Counted from the first letter of the stretch, positions 25,485-35,379 are shown. The stretch: DNA of 64,000 nt from Stanieria sp. NIES-3757 (GCA_002355455.1 AP017375.1:1674001-1738000), one strand, 5' to 3'. Notes: generated from the letters alone by a model not told the origin. Program-made: numbers and translations.

Positions 25485-27311
25485 TTATTTTTGCTTATCT
25501 AAAACTTGTTTTAGATGTTTAACATATTTAATTTCTTGAGGGTCAAGAACAATCGCATTTTGATAACAATTGATTGCTGCTTTTAAATTTCCTAGCTTCT
25601 CTAAAATCATTCCCAGTTCAAAATATGCTTCTGGATAATTACTATTAATTTGTAGTCCAATCTGATAAAAACCGACTGCTATTGATAATTTTTTTTGTTT
25701 ACTATAAGCTTGCGCCAATAAAAAATATAATTCTGGATTGTCGGGTTGCAACTCTATGGCTTTGTAAAAAGGATTAAGATAAGTAGGCTCGAGTTCGATT
25801 GCTCGACGATAACATTCTAAAGCTTCTTTTAAGATTAATTTAGCTTCAGGATCAAACGGATTAACTTGCGTCACTAAAACATTACCTAAGCGTTCATAAC
25901 CATAAACATTAGGTTCGAGACTTAGACAATGACGATAAGCTGCAATAGCTTCATCCCATTGAGATTGATTGGCTAAAGCATCTCCTAAATGAAAATAAGA
26001 CCATGCAAAAGTAGGATTTAACTTGATTGCCTGTTTTAAGATAGGAACTGCTGCTTGATATTTTCCTAATTCGCATAAAGCCATTCCTAAATGATGATAT
26101 GACCAAGAGTGATCCAAATTAAGAGCGATCGCTTGTCTAAAAGCAGTTGCTGCGGTTTCCCATTGTCCTTGTTTAATTGCTATTTCCCCAAGTTTGTAAT
26201 AATTGTCTGAACAATCAGGTTCTTTTTGGATAATTTGCTGGTAAACTTGAATAACTTCTGACCAATTTTCGGTATGCAATAGAGCCTGAGCTAGATTGCG
26301 ATAGTTGGTAATAGATTCAGGGTTTAATTGTAAACATTGACGATAAGCTGCGATCGCTTCTTGATAATTCTCTTGTTGCAATAAAGCTGTTCCTAAATAG
26401 GATAAAGCTTCCCAATTATCTGGTTCTAGAGCGATCGCCTTTTGACAAAATTGTACAGCGGTTTTCCCTTTTTGAAGCTCGAGGAAAATATGCGCCAGTT
26501 TGAGATATATGTCAACGCAGTTAGGATTAAGCTTTAAAATACGATTGTACCAAGTGACTGCATCTTGGAATTGCTGTTGCTGGACATAAATATTAGCCAA
26601 GTTATCATATGCTTGCCAATAATCAGGCTTCAGTTTAATTACTTGACAATAACAGTAAATAGCTTCTCGCCATTGTTCTCGTTTTGCCAATATTGCTGCT
26701 AAATTCAGATAGGCTAGGAAATAATCAGGCTGTAGTGAAATGGCACGACGGTAACAAGTAATAGCTCGATCTTCTTGACCGTGTTTCAAAAGAATTGTAC
26801 CTAAATTACAATGTTCTTCTGGTGTAGCTTTACCTGGTTCTAACTCTAGTGATTTTTCCCAACATTGCAGCATCAATTCAGATTTGCCAAGCTGTTGATA
26901 TACTCTAGCTAAATTGCGATAAGCTACAGCAAAATCGGGTTGAATTGCGATCGCTTTTTGATAATAATTAATTGCGGAACACCATTCTTGCTCTTGTGAG
27001 GACAAACTTCCTAAATTGAGATAAACTTCAGCAAAATCAGGCTTAATGATTAAGGCTTTAGCATAATACCCCATTGCTTCTGTCGACTTCCCCATTTTTC
27101 GAAGGATATCAGCCCAAATTTTGTAACCATCTGCCCTGGAGCAATTAAACTTTAAAGATTCTTGACAAGCTGTGATTGCCTCAGTCCATCTTTCCTGTTT
27201 AATAAAAGAGTGTGCTTGCTGTAAATATATTTGTCCTATCTCTGAATCGTTATTATCTATAGATAGTTGCAGTTTTTGCGATGATAAAATGATTTGCTCT
27301 GTTTCCTGCAT
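25485..27311 (-). CDS. TPR repeat protein (about 17 repeats)
   Basis: 608 residues made almost wholly of 34-residue tetratricopeptide units (for example AITCYRRAISLQPDYFLAYL, AVTWYNRILKLNPNCVDIYL, AAINCYQNAIVLDPQEIKYV). No enzymatic domain and no signal peptide are visible. Such solenoids act as protein-docking platforms. It lies between the haemagglutinin-type exoprotein (start-side gap 84 bases) and FkbM-TPR (gap 22 bases), so it is probably in one operon with them. It could organise the glycan-modifying enzymes or bind the exoprotein before export; that is inference. Confidence 0.88.
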   Translation of the reverse strand: MQETEQIILSSQKLQLSIDNNDSEIGQIYLQQAHSFIKQERWTEAITACQESLKFNCSRADGYKIWADILRKMGKSTEAMGYYAKALIIKPDFAEVYLNLGSLSSQEQEWCSAINYYQKAIAIQPDFAVAYRNLARVYQQLGKSELMLQCWEKSLELEPGKATPEEHCNLGTILLKHGQEDRAITCYRRAISLQPDYFLAYLNLAAILAKREQWREAIYCYCQVIKLKPDYWQAYDNLANIYVQQQQFQDAVTWYNRILKLNPNCVDIYLKLAHIFLELQKGKTAVQFCQKAIALEPDNWEALSYLGTALLQQENYQEAIAAYRQCLQLNPESITNYRNLAQALLHTENWSEVIQVYQQIIQKEPDCSDNYYKLGEIAIKQGQWETAATAFRQAIALNLDHSWSYHHLGMALCELGKYQAAVPILKQAIKLNPTFAWSYFHLGDALANQSQWDEAIAAYRHCLSLEPNVYGYERLGNVLVTQVNPFDPEAKLILKEALECYRRAIELEPTYLNPFYKAIELQPDNPELYFLLAQAYSKQKKLSIAVGFYQIGLQINSNYPEAYFELGMILEKLGNLKAAINCYQNAIVLDPQEIKYVKHLKQVLDKQK

Positions 27312-27395
27312 TCGCGATCGCTTTTTCTGTTCGGATATATTTCAAGTCAATAATTTGACAACCATAAAGACTAACTACCGCAATTTTATAAAAAA

Positions 27396-30263
27396 TTATC
27401 TTCCATCGTCAGGACAATTCTTAGAACCAATTATACTTCGTTGATTATTTTGAATGGTAGGATAAGCAGTTAAAAGCACATCCCCATTCTCTTTGACAAT
27501 CATGCCTCTTGCTGGATAGATTAATCCCTGATCTGTCATAATTGGCGCATATTCCTCTTTTAAAACTTTTTCCTCAGATTCTACAGTTTCTACTGGCAAG
27601 GATTGACCATTGATTAAAATATTATCTGAGTTAAAAGGTTCAGTTGGTTGAGGAGGTATGCCACCTTTACCTGTGATGACCAAGGTGTTTTCTGTTTCAG
27701 CAGAAACATTTCTTCCTGTTTTGATAAAATCACAAGAGCCTGCTACTACTGTGTCTGATTCAACTATACTCTTCGGAGTGTCGGGCGTTTCTTGAAAGGG
27801 ATCGACATCGGGAGTATTAATCGTAATATTACCATCTAAACCGAATTCGGAACTTGCATCTATATCATTAGTACCATTATTAGGAATTGCTTGACTTTCT
27901 TTTATATTAAAAATTGAATTCGCACTAATATTAATATTTCCTCCGTTTCCTCTTTCAGCATTGGCAATAATGTCATTACCGTTACCGTTGCTAGGAAAAG
28001 CGATAATAAACCTAGTATCAATATTGAGGTTGCCACCGTCAGCATCATTAAATGCTTGTGCTGTAATTGTGCTGTTATTACGTAAAATAATGCTATCGTC
28101 CACATTTAATGATATTGAACCACCTTGTCCAGATGGAGTGAAAGCAAAAATTGAGCCGTTATTGTCTAAAGTAAGATCTTGAGCTTCAATTCGTATTAAA
28201 CCACCACTACCTTGACCCTGACTAGATACAGATATTTGCGCTTCCCCATTAGCGATATCTATCGAAGCATTAGGACTGATGATATTAATATTACCGCCAT
28301 TTCCCGTTGCTCCTAGCCTAGTGCTAGCTAAAAGTCCAGTTACAGTTTCTAACTCTACATCTTGTTCCTGAAAATCTATAAATTCTGGAGGTAACATAAC
28401 AGGATTACTACCATCAATACTAATGCCGTCTGCAATAGTTAAATTTATGTCTCCAGCATTGCCACTACTGTTCGAGGTATTAGTAACTATTTTCCCTCCA
28501 GACATCAGCTCTAAAGTATTGGCGTTGATATTTATATCACCACCAGTAAACTCAGTAGTTTTGAAGGTATCAATTATTGATGCGTCAATAATCGCTCCTT
28601 CTGATAAATCTATATGATTGGCATCGATCACAATTGCTCCAGCCTCACCACTAGCATTCTGTCTCACATTAGTGGCGAGTAAAGCAAAATTACTTAAAGA
28701 TAGTAAATCGGTTACGATCTTAATATCTCCAGCATCACCCTCACTAGTCGTTCCTGCACCGATTGAAGATCTTCTTGTTACAATCAGTGCATCATCGGTG
28801 GTAATATTGATTTCCCCAGCATTTCCCACTCCCTTCGTATCACTAAAAATGCCTGAAGCACTGGTTACTTCACTAGCAGAATTTTTGATTTCAAGAAGGG
28901 GCGTGTTAATCGTAACATTACCCCCATTGCCGTTTGCACCTTCATCTACTTGAGCTAGCAAAGAACTGTTATCAAAAGTAATAGAATCAGTAGCATTAAT
29001 ACTGACATTACCTGCATTCCCTACTCCACGAGTATTGGAGAAAATTAAACTTCTATTTTCAGATGTACCTTCAATAGTTTCAACAGTTAAAATACCAGTA
29101 TTGATAATAATATCCCCTGCATCTCCGTTGCCGTTAGCTCTTACTAAACTCCGTAAAGAACTACCGCTATTGATAGCAATGGTATCTTTTGCATTAATGA
29201 TGACATTCCCAGAATTACCTTGCCCAAAAGTTTGACTACCGATTAACGAACTCTGATTGAGGGTTAAGGATGAGGTTTCGATTTGAATATTACCAGCATT
29301 ACCCTGCCCGTTATTAACGACCTCATTAAGAATGAAACTATTTTGCTCTAGAGTGATGTTATCAGAGGCATTAATTCTAATATCGCCAGCTTGAGAATCT
29401 GAAGAGCCAGCATTTTCACCTATTCCAGCAACCAAAAAACTGTCAGACAATTTAACATTGTTAGCATTAATGGTAATTGCTCCTCCATCATCAGAGATGA
29501 CATTGATACCGACATTACCATCGAGAAACACATCTGCTAAAGCAATCTTGTTAGTAAAATTAAGTCTAAAATTATCATCTAAGTTGATCACTCCATTCTT
29601 GGATACTGCTCCCAATTCAACATTTGCTCCTGGTGCAAAGATTCTGGCACTATTAGTTAAATTAAGATTACCACCCAATAAAGTCAAATTTTGACCCGAT
29701 TTTACTGTCAAATTAGAAGTTCTAATTTCTATGTCTCCAGGATTATCGCGGAAGTTTAAGCCAATCGGAGCATTTACTGTTAATATAGGTTGGTTTTCTA
29801 AGTTTGTGGCACTAAATTCCCTACCATTAGGAAACAAAATACTATTGGCGGTACTTCCATAAAACGAACCACCAATATTTAATCTTGCACCTTCACCAAA
29901 AACAATTCCGGCTGGATTGATTAAGAACAAATTAGCACTACCATTAGCACGAATCAAACCATTAACTAAGGAAATATTTCCGCCTGTAACGCGATTAAGA
30001 ATATTGACTACATCGGGTGCATTGTTAAAAAAAGCTTCACTCCCAATCGGTACAGAAAAATCTTTGAAACTATGAAATAGATTCCCTCCTCTGGTAGATC
30101 CACCATTTATTTGAAAACCTGTTGGTGTTGAATTAACCTCTGTTGGGCTAGGAAGCGTACCATCAGAAGAAATTGGTTGTGCTTGGACAAAATTTGTAAC
30201 AAATAAAGAACAAAATGAAATTGTACTAGTCTGCCAAAATAAAGAAAATAATGTTTTAATCAT
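27396..30263 (-). CDS. Filamentous haemagglutinin N-terminal domain exoprotein (TpsA-like)
   Basis: 955 residues. A signal peptide with cleavage near FVQAQ is followed by the haemagglutination-activity (TPS) domain: GFQINGGSTRGGNLFHSF, DVVNILNRVTGGNISLVNGL, LFLINPAGIVFGEGARLNIG. The rest is a long series of beta-helix repeats rich in Gly, Asn, Ser and Ile (GNAGNVSINATDSITF and many relatives). The C-terminal part (VVAGSCDFIKTGRNVSAETE, then YPARGMIVKENGDVLLTAYP) resembles the tail seen in many cyanobacterial members. It should be secreted to the surface by a TpsB outer-membrane partner, but no TpsB gene is in the window. It may act in adhesion. Confidence 0.92.
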   Translation of the reverse strand: MIKTLFSLFWQTSTISFCSLFVTNFVQAQPISSDGTLPSPTEVNSTPTGFQINGGSTRGGNLFHSFKDFSVPIGSEAFFNNAPDVVNILNRVTGGNISLVNGLIRANGSANLFLINPAGIVFGEGARLNIGGSFYGSTANSILFPNGREFSATNLENQPILTVNAPIGLNFRDNPGDIEIRTSNLTVKSGQNLTLLGGNLNLTNSARIFAPGANVELGAVSKNGVINLDDNFRLNFTNKIALADVFLDGNVGINVISDDGGAITINANNVKLSDSFLVAGIGENAGSSDSQAGDIRINASDNITLEQNSFILNEVVNNGQGNAGNIQIETSSLTLNQSSLIGSQTFGQGNSGNVIINAKDTIAINSGSSLRSLVRANGNGDAGDIIINTGILTVETIEGTSENRSLIFSNTRGVGNAGNVSINATDSITFDNSSLLAQVDEGANGNGGNVTINTPLLEIKNSASEVTSASGIFSDTKGVGNAGEINITTDDALIVTRRSSIGAGTTSEGDAGDIKIVTDLLSLSNFALLATNVRQNASGEAGAIVIDANHIDLSEGAIIDASIIDTFKTTEFTGGDININANTLELMSGGKIVTNTSNSSGNAGDINLTIADGISIDGSNPVMLPPEFIDFQEQDVELETVTGLLASTRLGATGNGGNINIISPNASIDIANGEAQISVSSQGQGSGGLIRIEAQDLTLDNNGSIFAFTPSGQGGSISLNVDDSIILRNNSTITAQAFNDADGGNLNIDTRFIIAFPSNGNGNDIIANAERGNGGNINISANSIFNIKESQAIPNNGTNDIDASSEFGLDGNITINTPDVDPFQETPDTPKSIVESDTVVAGSCDFIKTGRNVSAETENTLVITGKGGIPPQPTEPFNSDNILINGQSLPVETVESEEKVLKEEYAPIMTDQGLIYPARGMIVKENGDVLLTAYPTIQNNQRSIIGSKNCPDDGR

Positions 30264-30315
30264 TGAGCTTTTTTTCTGATTAATTTATTAGCACTTGTGC
30301 AGCCAGACTTACAGC

Positions 30316-31224
30316 CTAAATAAATTCAATATCATTTATATCTATATTAAGTCCTGAGTTTAATTGCAAAATGTCTTTATTATTCAGCGAGATTATTCCT
30401 GTAGTTGAGTCGTAATTTATATTTTTCTGATCTCCAACTCCCTCGATAATAATAGTATCTTCGTCAACTTGAAAATCGGTAATCACGTTGACTGTTTCTA
30501 GTAGCTCTTCGGAAAAAACAAATTCAAAAGTGTCTTTGCCCGTACCACCTGTAAGGATATTGCCACCATCTTTTACGATTAGGCGATCATTACCCTTATC
30601 ACCAGACAAAGTATCTTTACCAATATCACCCTGAAGAATATCATCACCTTGACCGCCAAAAATTTTATCATTACCTTGACCGCCGAAAATGGTATCGTTT
30701 CCAAGGTTGCCATACAGTAGGTCATTGTCTTTGTCGCCAAAGATTTGATCGTTACCTACATTGCCGTCAATAGAGTCTTTGCCTTGACCGCCAAAAATTT
30801 TATCATTACCTTGACCGCCAAAAATGGTATCGTTTCCATTGTTGCCATACAATAGGTCATTGTCTTTGTCGCCAAAAATTTGATCGTTACCTACATTGCC
30901 GTCAATAGAGTCTTTGCCTTGACCGCCAAAAATTTTATCATTACCTTGACCGCCAAAAATGGTATCGTTTCCATTGTTGCCATACAATAGGTCATTGTCT
31001 TTGTCGCCAAAAATTTGATCGTTACCTTGACCGCCAAAAATTTTATCATTACCAGCTAGCCCTGATAAAATATCTCCTAAATTACGACCCGTAATTGAAT
31101 CTGAAGCTTCAGTACCTTGTAATCTATTGACTTGATTTTCAAAACCTACAATATCTAATCCATTGTTAGGCAGAGGAGAAGAACTTTCTGGTGTAGTAGT
31201 ATTAATAATACTTGACATTACCAA
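30316..31224 (-). CDS. RTX-type calcium-binding repeat protein
   Basis: 302 residues. From about residue 45 to 215 it consists of nonapeptide RTX repeats (GGxGNDxIF: GGQGNDKIFGG, GNNGNDTIFGGQ), which bind calcium and fold outside the cell as a beta-roll. The C-terminus (TGGTGKDTFEFVFSEELLET, VITDFQVDEDTIIIEG) is a typical secretion-signal region for type I export. No N-terminal signal peptide, consistent with ABC-HlyD-TolC secretion. Three tandem 45-residue blocks are nearly identical. A second start (MSSIINTTTPE) two codons in is equally plausible. It is 52 bases upstream of the haemagglutinin-type gene and may share its transcript. Confidence 0.92.
   Translation of the reverse strand: MVMSSIINTTTPESSSPLPNNGLDIVGFENQVNRLQGTEASDSITGRNLGDILSGLAGNDKIFGGQGNDQIFGDKDNDLLYGNNGNDTIFGGQGNDKIFGGQGKDSIDGNVGNDQIFGDKDNDLLYGNNGNDTIFGGQGNDKIFGGQGKDSIDGNVGNDQIFGDKDNDLLYGNLGNDTIFGGQGNDKIFGGQGDDILQGDIGKDTLSGDKGNDRLIVKDGGNILTGGTGKDTFEFVFSEELLETVNVITDFQVDEDTIIIEGVGDQKNINYDSTTGIISLNNKDILQLNSGLNIDINDIEFI
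30646..31026 (-). repeat. 135-base tandem repeats in the RTX gene
   Basis: Two full units (residues 67-111 and 112-156) and one partial unit (157 to about 193) of a 45-residue, 135-base block, nearly identical at DNA level. Each block holds five RTX nonapeptides. Copy number should be prone to change. Confidence 0.85.
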
Positions 31225-31616
31225 TGTGCAATAGTTTATTGAAATTAAATAAATTACTAAGATAATATCATAGTAATCGTTTCTTCATTTCTCTTATTTT
31301 TTTGAATCATCTCTCCTTCTACTCAAATTGACTCTTCTAAATTATACAGATTTAATAGTTTACGAATCATTTCCGATTGCTATATTGCTCAGAAATTCAT
31401 GAATGCGTGTTATAAATTATCAAAAATAATTGCAACTAGTTAAATATATTAGCAGTTGAATTGCCTACTTTATTAAAGTTTTTACTTACCTGTTTATTTA
31501 GAAATATACCTTGGTCAAAAAATAAAAATAGGTTGTTTCTACAATTTTTAATTTAAAACCTCAACTATGATTTTTTAGTAGTAGTATGAGGAAGTTTTTA
31601 ATCAAAGTAAACTCTG
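31225..31616. other. AT-rich divergent promoter region
   Basis: 392 bases between the divergent RTX gene and the membrane glycosyltransferase gene. No open frame or strong hairpin. It probably carries the promoter of the RTX/haemagglutinin/TPR/glycosyltransferase block and that of the GT39-like gene; exact boxes could not be assigned. Confidence 0.6.
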
Positions 31617-34151
31617 GTGAAACAAAAACAACTGAATTGGTGGCAAGGATTAGGGATAATAGCAATAATTTGGTTAGCAGGAGCAATATGCGATCGCATT
31701 TGGTTTGCTTTGGATCATTCTGTACCTGCTTGGGATCAAGCTGATTATCTCAATGGTGCATTAAATTATTGGCATGCCCTGAAAAATCCTCAATGGTTTG
31801 ATGCTGATTGGTGGAGAAGTTTTTGGTTATTGTCTAATAAAATTCCTCCTCTCCACTATATTTTGACTGTTCCGTTTCTTAATGTTTTTGGGAAAAGTGA
31901 AGATGCAGCAGCTTTAATTATGCTGTTTTATAGTGCGATTTTATTGCTTTCTGTTTATGGGTTGGGAGTAATTTTATTTGATGTTGCGGTAGGATTATGG
32001 GCAGCAAGATTGTGTCAATTATTACCAGGATTATATTATTATCGTCTCGAATTTTTATTAGATTATCCTCTTGCTACTATTGTTACTTTAAGTTTTTATT
32101 TATTAACTCTTTGGAATATTTATAGCCAAGAAAAAGTTAATCAAATCAAAAGTTGGTTATTTGCTTTATTGTTTGGAATTTCATTTGGTTTATCTATTTT
32201 ACTTAAACAAACTGCACTGTTTTTTTTATTCTTTCCTCTGGTTTGGATATTTATTGCTTGTCTCAAAAACAGACAATGGTTAAAACTAGGTCAATTTTTA
32301 ATTGCGATCGCTACAGGCATTTTGATTTGTTTTCCTTGGTATCGAACTAATTGGTTATTAATTTTGACTTCTGGAAAAAGAGCGACTTTAGATTCTGCGA
32401 TTGCAGAAGGAGATCCAGCTTTAAATACTATTAGTGCCTGGACGTATTACGGTAAAATTTTGCCTTATTTACTTTCTTGGCATTTATTATTGATTCCAAT
32501 TGTTGGCTTGATTTTATATAAAATCTTTAAACGTAAACGACAACCAATTACTAAAAGTAACTTATTAACTTCAGTTTCTCTCATTTCTAATTTTAAATGG
32601 AGATGGTTAACTGTTTTTCTGTTAGGTGGTTATCTACTTGCTTCTCTTAATATTAATAAAGATGCTCGTTATATTTTACCTTTATTACCAGTTTTATCTC
32701 TTGTTTTAGCAGTCGGTTTATTATCTTATCGGGGAGGCTGGCAACTTTATTTACGTTGGACAATAATTATTTTAGCTAGCTTATTATTTTTAGCAAATAT
32801 TTTTCCTTTAGGTGGAAAATTTATTACTACCAAACTAAGTCCAAATGTTCAACATTATCCTTATCTCGGACAACCCTATCCTCATCAAGAAGTTGTTCAA
32901 GAAATTATTAAAACATCTCCTTATCTGCGTTCAACTTTAGGTGTTTTACCTTCTACACCAGAAATAAATCAACACAACTTTTCTTTTTATGGAGGACAAC
33001 AAAACTTTCAAGTAGTTGGTCGTCAAGTAGGAATAAGAGATAATGAAATAGAACAAGATGCGCGATCGCTTGATTGGTTTATTACTAAAACTGGCGATCA
33101 AGGTTCAGTCCCAGAATCTCAAGCAACCATTACTAAACTAATAGAAACAGAGTCAGATTTTCAACTGCAAAAAGCTTGGAAACTTCCCGATCAAAGTAAG
33201 CTCAAACTTTATCATCGCAGACAACCGTTAGTTACAGTTACGACTAGCCAAAGCAATCAAAATCAAATTCAATTAAATAAAATTATTGTTCCAGAAGTAG
33301 CACCTCCAGGTAAACCAATTTCTGTTACTTATCAATGGTCTGGAAATTGGCAAGAATTACAACAAGGAATAGTATTATTAACCTGGACACTTAATCAAAA
33401 TAATGAGTTTCAAAATTTATTTTGGTTACATGATCATGGTATTGGAATGGGCGCATTAGATAATAGTAATTTAAGCAATCAATCATCAAATCAGACTTAT
33501 CAAGTGATTGAAAATACAGCAATGCTTCCTCCTCCAAATTTAGACTTAGGAAAGTATCAATTAAAGGCAACTTATTTCAACCGTCAAACAGGAGAAACCT
33601 ATCCTATTTCTGTCCCTGCATTTAATCTTACTCTCGATTCAAAAGCACAAGTAACCTCTGCATCAGAATTAGATTTAGTAACTCAATTACGAACTATTGC
33701 CCCAAATATGGCTAATGGTATATCAGGATTAGAACCTATTTTTGCTCAAACTGCTCGCATTAATCAATATGATGCCAAACAAGATTATCTTAAACAAGCA
33801 GAAATAGCTTTATCTTATCGTTTACAACACAATAAAATAGACCAACAAATACAACAAGATTGGTTATACACAGTAGCTTTATCAAGAGTACTACAACAAA
33901 ATGTAGAGGGTGCAATTAATAGTTTTCAGCAAGCTATTCAATTAAATTCTAACAACCCTCATAATTATGCTTATTTAGCTTTTGTCTATCTCTATGATTG
34001 GCAACCAAAATTAGCCCAAAAAACTCTAGAAAAAGCATTAAAAATTAACCCCAATATTCCCGAACTTAAAACTCTTAGTGGAGTAGCTGCATTAATGCAA
34101 GGAAATTTATTCAAAGCTTGGCATTTACTTCAACCAATAATCAACAATTAA
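31617..34151 (+). CDS. GT39/ArnT-like membrane glycosyltransferase with TPR tail
   Basis: 844 residues from a GTG start; no ATG lies near the family N-terminus. The first 400 residues hold about ten membrane spans of a GT-C fold. An early loop (ALDHSVPAWDQADYLNGALN) carries the acidic residues expected to bind a lipid-linked sugar donor. The middle (about 400-700) is a soluble extracytoplasmic region, and the C-terminal 100 residues hold TPR motifs (AINSFQQAIQLNSNNPHNYA, AQKTLEKALKINPNIPELKT). It would transfer sugar from polyprenyl-phosphate to a lipid, polymer or protein outside the membrane. Divergent from the RTX/TPR cluster, it may be its membrane-side partner. Confidence 0.82.
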   Translation: MKQKQLNWWQGLGIIAIIWLAGAICDRIWFALDHSVPAWDQADYLNGALNYWHALKNPQWFDADWWRSFWLLSNKIPPLHYILTVPFLNVFGKSEDAAALIMLFYSAILLLSVYGLGVILFDVAVGLWAARLCQLLPGLYYYRLEFLLDYPLATIVTLSFYLLTLWNIYSQEKVNQIKSWLFALLFGISFGLSILLKQTALFFLFFPLVWIFIACLKNRQWLKLGQFLIAIATGILICFPWYRTNWLLILTSGKRATLDSAIAEGDPALNTISAWTYYGKILPYLLSWHLLLIPIVGLILYKIFKRKRQPITKSNLLTSVSLISNFKWRWLTVFLLGGYLLASLNINKDARYILPLLPVLSLVLAVGLLSYRGGWQLYLRWTIIILASLLFLANIFPLGGKFITTKLSPNVQHYPYLGQPYPHQEVVQEIIKTSPYLRSTLGVLPSTPEINQHNFSFYGGQQNFQVVGRQVGIRDNEIEQDARSLDWFITKTGDQGSVPESQATITKLIETESDFQLQKAWKLPDQSKLKLYHRRQPLVTVTTSQSNQNQIQLNKIIVPEVAPPGKPISVTYQWSGNWQELQQGIVLLTWTLNQNNEFQNLFWLHDHGIGMGALDNSNLSNQSSNQTYQVIENTAMLPPPNLDLGKYQLKATYFNRQTGETYPISVPAFNLTLDSKAQVTSASELDLVTQLRTIAPNMANGISGLEPIFAQTARINQYDAKQDYLKQAEIALSYRLQHNKIDQQIQQDWLYTVALSRVLQQNVEGAINSFQQAIQLNSNNPHNYAYLAFVYLYDWQPKLAQKTLEKALKINPNIPELKTLSGVAALMQGNLFKAWHLLQPIINN

Positions 34152-34226
34152 AATTATCAAAAAAAACCACCTACCGATAACTTCATCTGCGTTCATCTGT
34201 GGACATATTTTATTAACTATCAACTC

Positions 34227-34781
34227 ATGCAACAACAACTAACCAAAAAAGAATTACGTAAAAAAATTTTAGACCAAAGAAAATCCCTGACAAAATCAGA
34301 ATGGCAAACTAAAAGCGATCGCATTTGTCATCAACTACAATCTTTTTTATTATTTAATCAAGCTGAAACTATTCTTGCCTATTTTAGTATTCGTCAAGAA
34401 CCCGATCTCAGTTCTTTATTTACTATTAATAAAAAATGGGGTTTTTCTCGCTGTGTTAATCAATTGTTAGTTTGGCATTCATGGCAGTTAGGAGAACAAT
34501 TACAACAAGGACTTTATAACATTCAAGAACCCTTAATTAATGCACCTTGGATTCAACCTCAAGAAGTAGATTTAATTCTAGTTCCTACTGTTGCTTGCGA
34601 CAGGCAAAAATATCGCCTCGGTTATGGCGGTGGTTTTTATGACCGAATGTTAAGTGATGAGCAATGGCAAAATAAAACTACGATTGGAATTGTCTTTGAT
34701 TTTGCTTATTTAGCTCAATTACCTATCGATTCTTGGGATATCAAACTTGATTATGTTTGTACAGAAACAGCTATTTATTGA
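34227..34781 (+). CDS. 5-formyltetrahydrofolate cyclo-ligase
   Basis: 184 residues. Converts 5-formyl-THF to 5,10-methenyl-THF with ATP, returning folate from a storage or inhibitory form to one-carbon metabolism; cytosolic. Motifs: the N-terminal basic segment KKELRKKILDQRKSL, AYFSIRQEPDLSSL, LVPTVACDRQKYRLGYGGGF with the glycine-rich phosphate loop, and FDFAYLAQLPIDSWD near the end. Length is typical. The spacer before it contains the cyanobacterial repeat-like phrase CATCTGCGTTCATCTGTGG. Confidence 0.93.
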   Translation: MQQQLTKKELRKKILDQRKSLTKSEWQTKSDRICHQLQSFLLFNQAETILAYFSIRQEPDLSSLFTINKKWGFSRCVNQLLVWHSWQLGEQLQQGLYNIQEPLINAPWIQPQEVDLILVPTVACDRQKYRLGYGGGFYDRMLSDEQWQNKTTIGIVFDFAYLAQLPIDSWDIKLDYVCTETAIY

Positions 34782-34959
34782 GCAAATATACTCAAGCTCA
34801 TAATAAATAAATCTTGCTTTCATTTAAGCTTTGTTACAAAAATAAAAATTAATCTTTAAAAATAAAGCTGATTTTGCTAATTTAATCAAATTATTAAAAT
34901 ATAAATTTAGTATTCAGATTCTTTATTAAAACTTGTACAAATTAACTAATATCTTAACT

Positions 34960-35280
34960 ATGAAACATTTTCATGACGACTGGATTCAAGAATGGTGCGA
35001 TCAAAACGGTTGGACAGATTTATTTAGAGAACGTTGTAATCATTATTGGGCATTTCCACCAGGGGCAGTGATGCCAGAACCAATTCCCAATAAGGTATTA
35101 AGATTAATTAAGGCTGAAAAAGGACTAAGTTCAGACGAACAAATTTGGTTAACCACCGCAGTCGTAATTAGTGCGATCGCTTTAATTTCAACTTATTTAT
35201 TCATGTCTCCGATGCCCATTGTCTTAGCTTTTGCCTTTGATGCAATTACTGTTGGTCAATTAGAAGTAGAAGGAATTTAA
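34960..35280 (+). CDS. Conserved cyanobacterial hypothetical protein, C-terminal membrane segment
   Basis: 106 residues from ATG 34960; an upstream TTG (34933) adds nine unconvincing residues. The N-terminal half is soluble and Trp-rich (HDDWIQEWCDQNGWTDLF, CNHYWAFPPGAVMPEPIP). The C-terminal half has one or two hydrophobic segments (IWLTTAVVISAIALISTYLF, MPIVLAFAFDAITVGQLEV). It looks like a family limited to cyanobacteria; no function is known to me. Confidence 0.65.
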   Translation: MKHFHDDWIQEWCDQNGWTDLFRERCNHYWAFPPGAVMPEPIPNKVLRLIKAEKGLSSDEQIWLTTAVVISAIALISTYLFMSPMPIVLAFAFDAITVGQLEVEGI

Positions 35281-35379
35281 ACCACAATCAACAGTCAACA
35301 GTCTATCGATGAATTGATAAATGATGACCAATCACTGATAATGATTCATTGATAACTGGCAAATCAGAACTGTTAACTA
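35281..35379. repeat. Degenerate tandem-repeat spacer
   Basis: The spacer is made of variations on short words: CAACAGTCAACAGTC, GATGAATTGATAAATGATGA, ACTGATAATGATTCATTGAT. It resembles the lipA downstream spacer and STRR-type cyanobacterial repeats. Non-coding. Confidence 0.5.

Noticed and set aside
27961-29694. Several open frames on the plus strand opposite the haemagglutinin-type gene
   Set aside because: They are antisense shadows of the repetitive Gly/Asn/Ile-rich coding sequence; compositions are low-complexity, and none has a ribosome site or recognised family.
30646-31026. Direct repeats considered as a CRISPR array
   Set aside because: Repeats are 135 bases, contiguous and in frame as RTX nonapeptides; there are no unique spacers.
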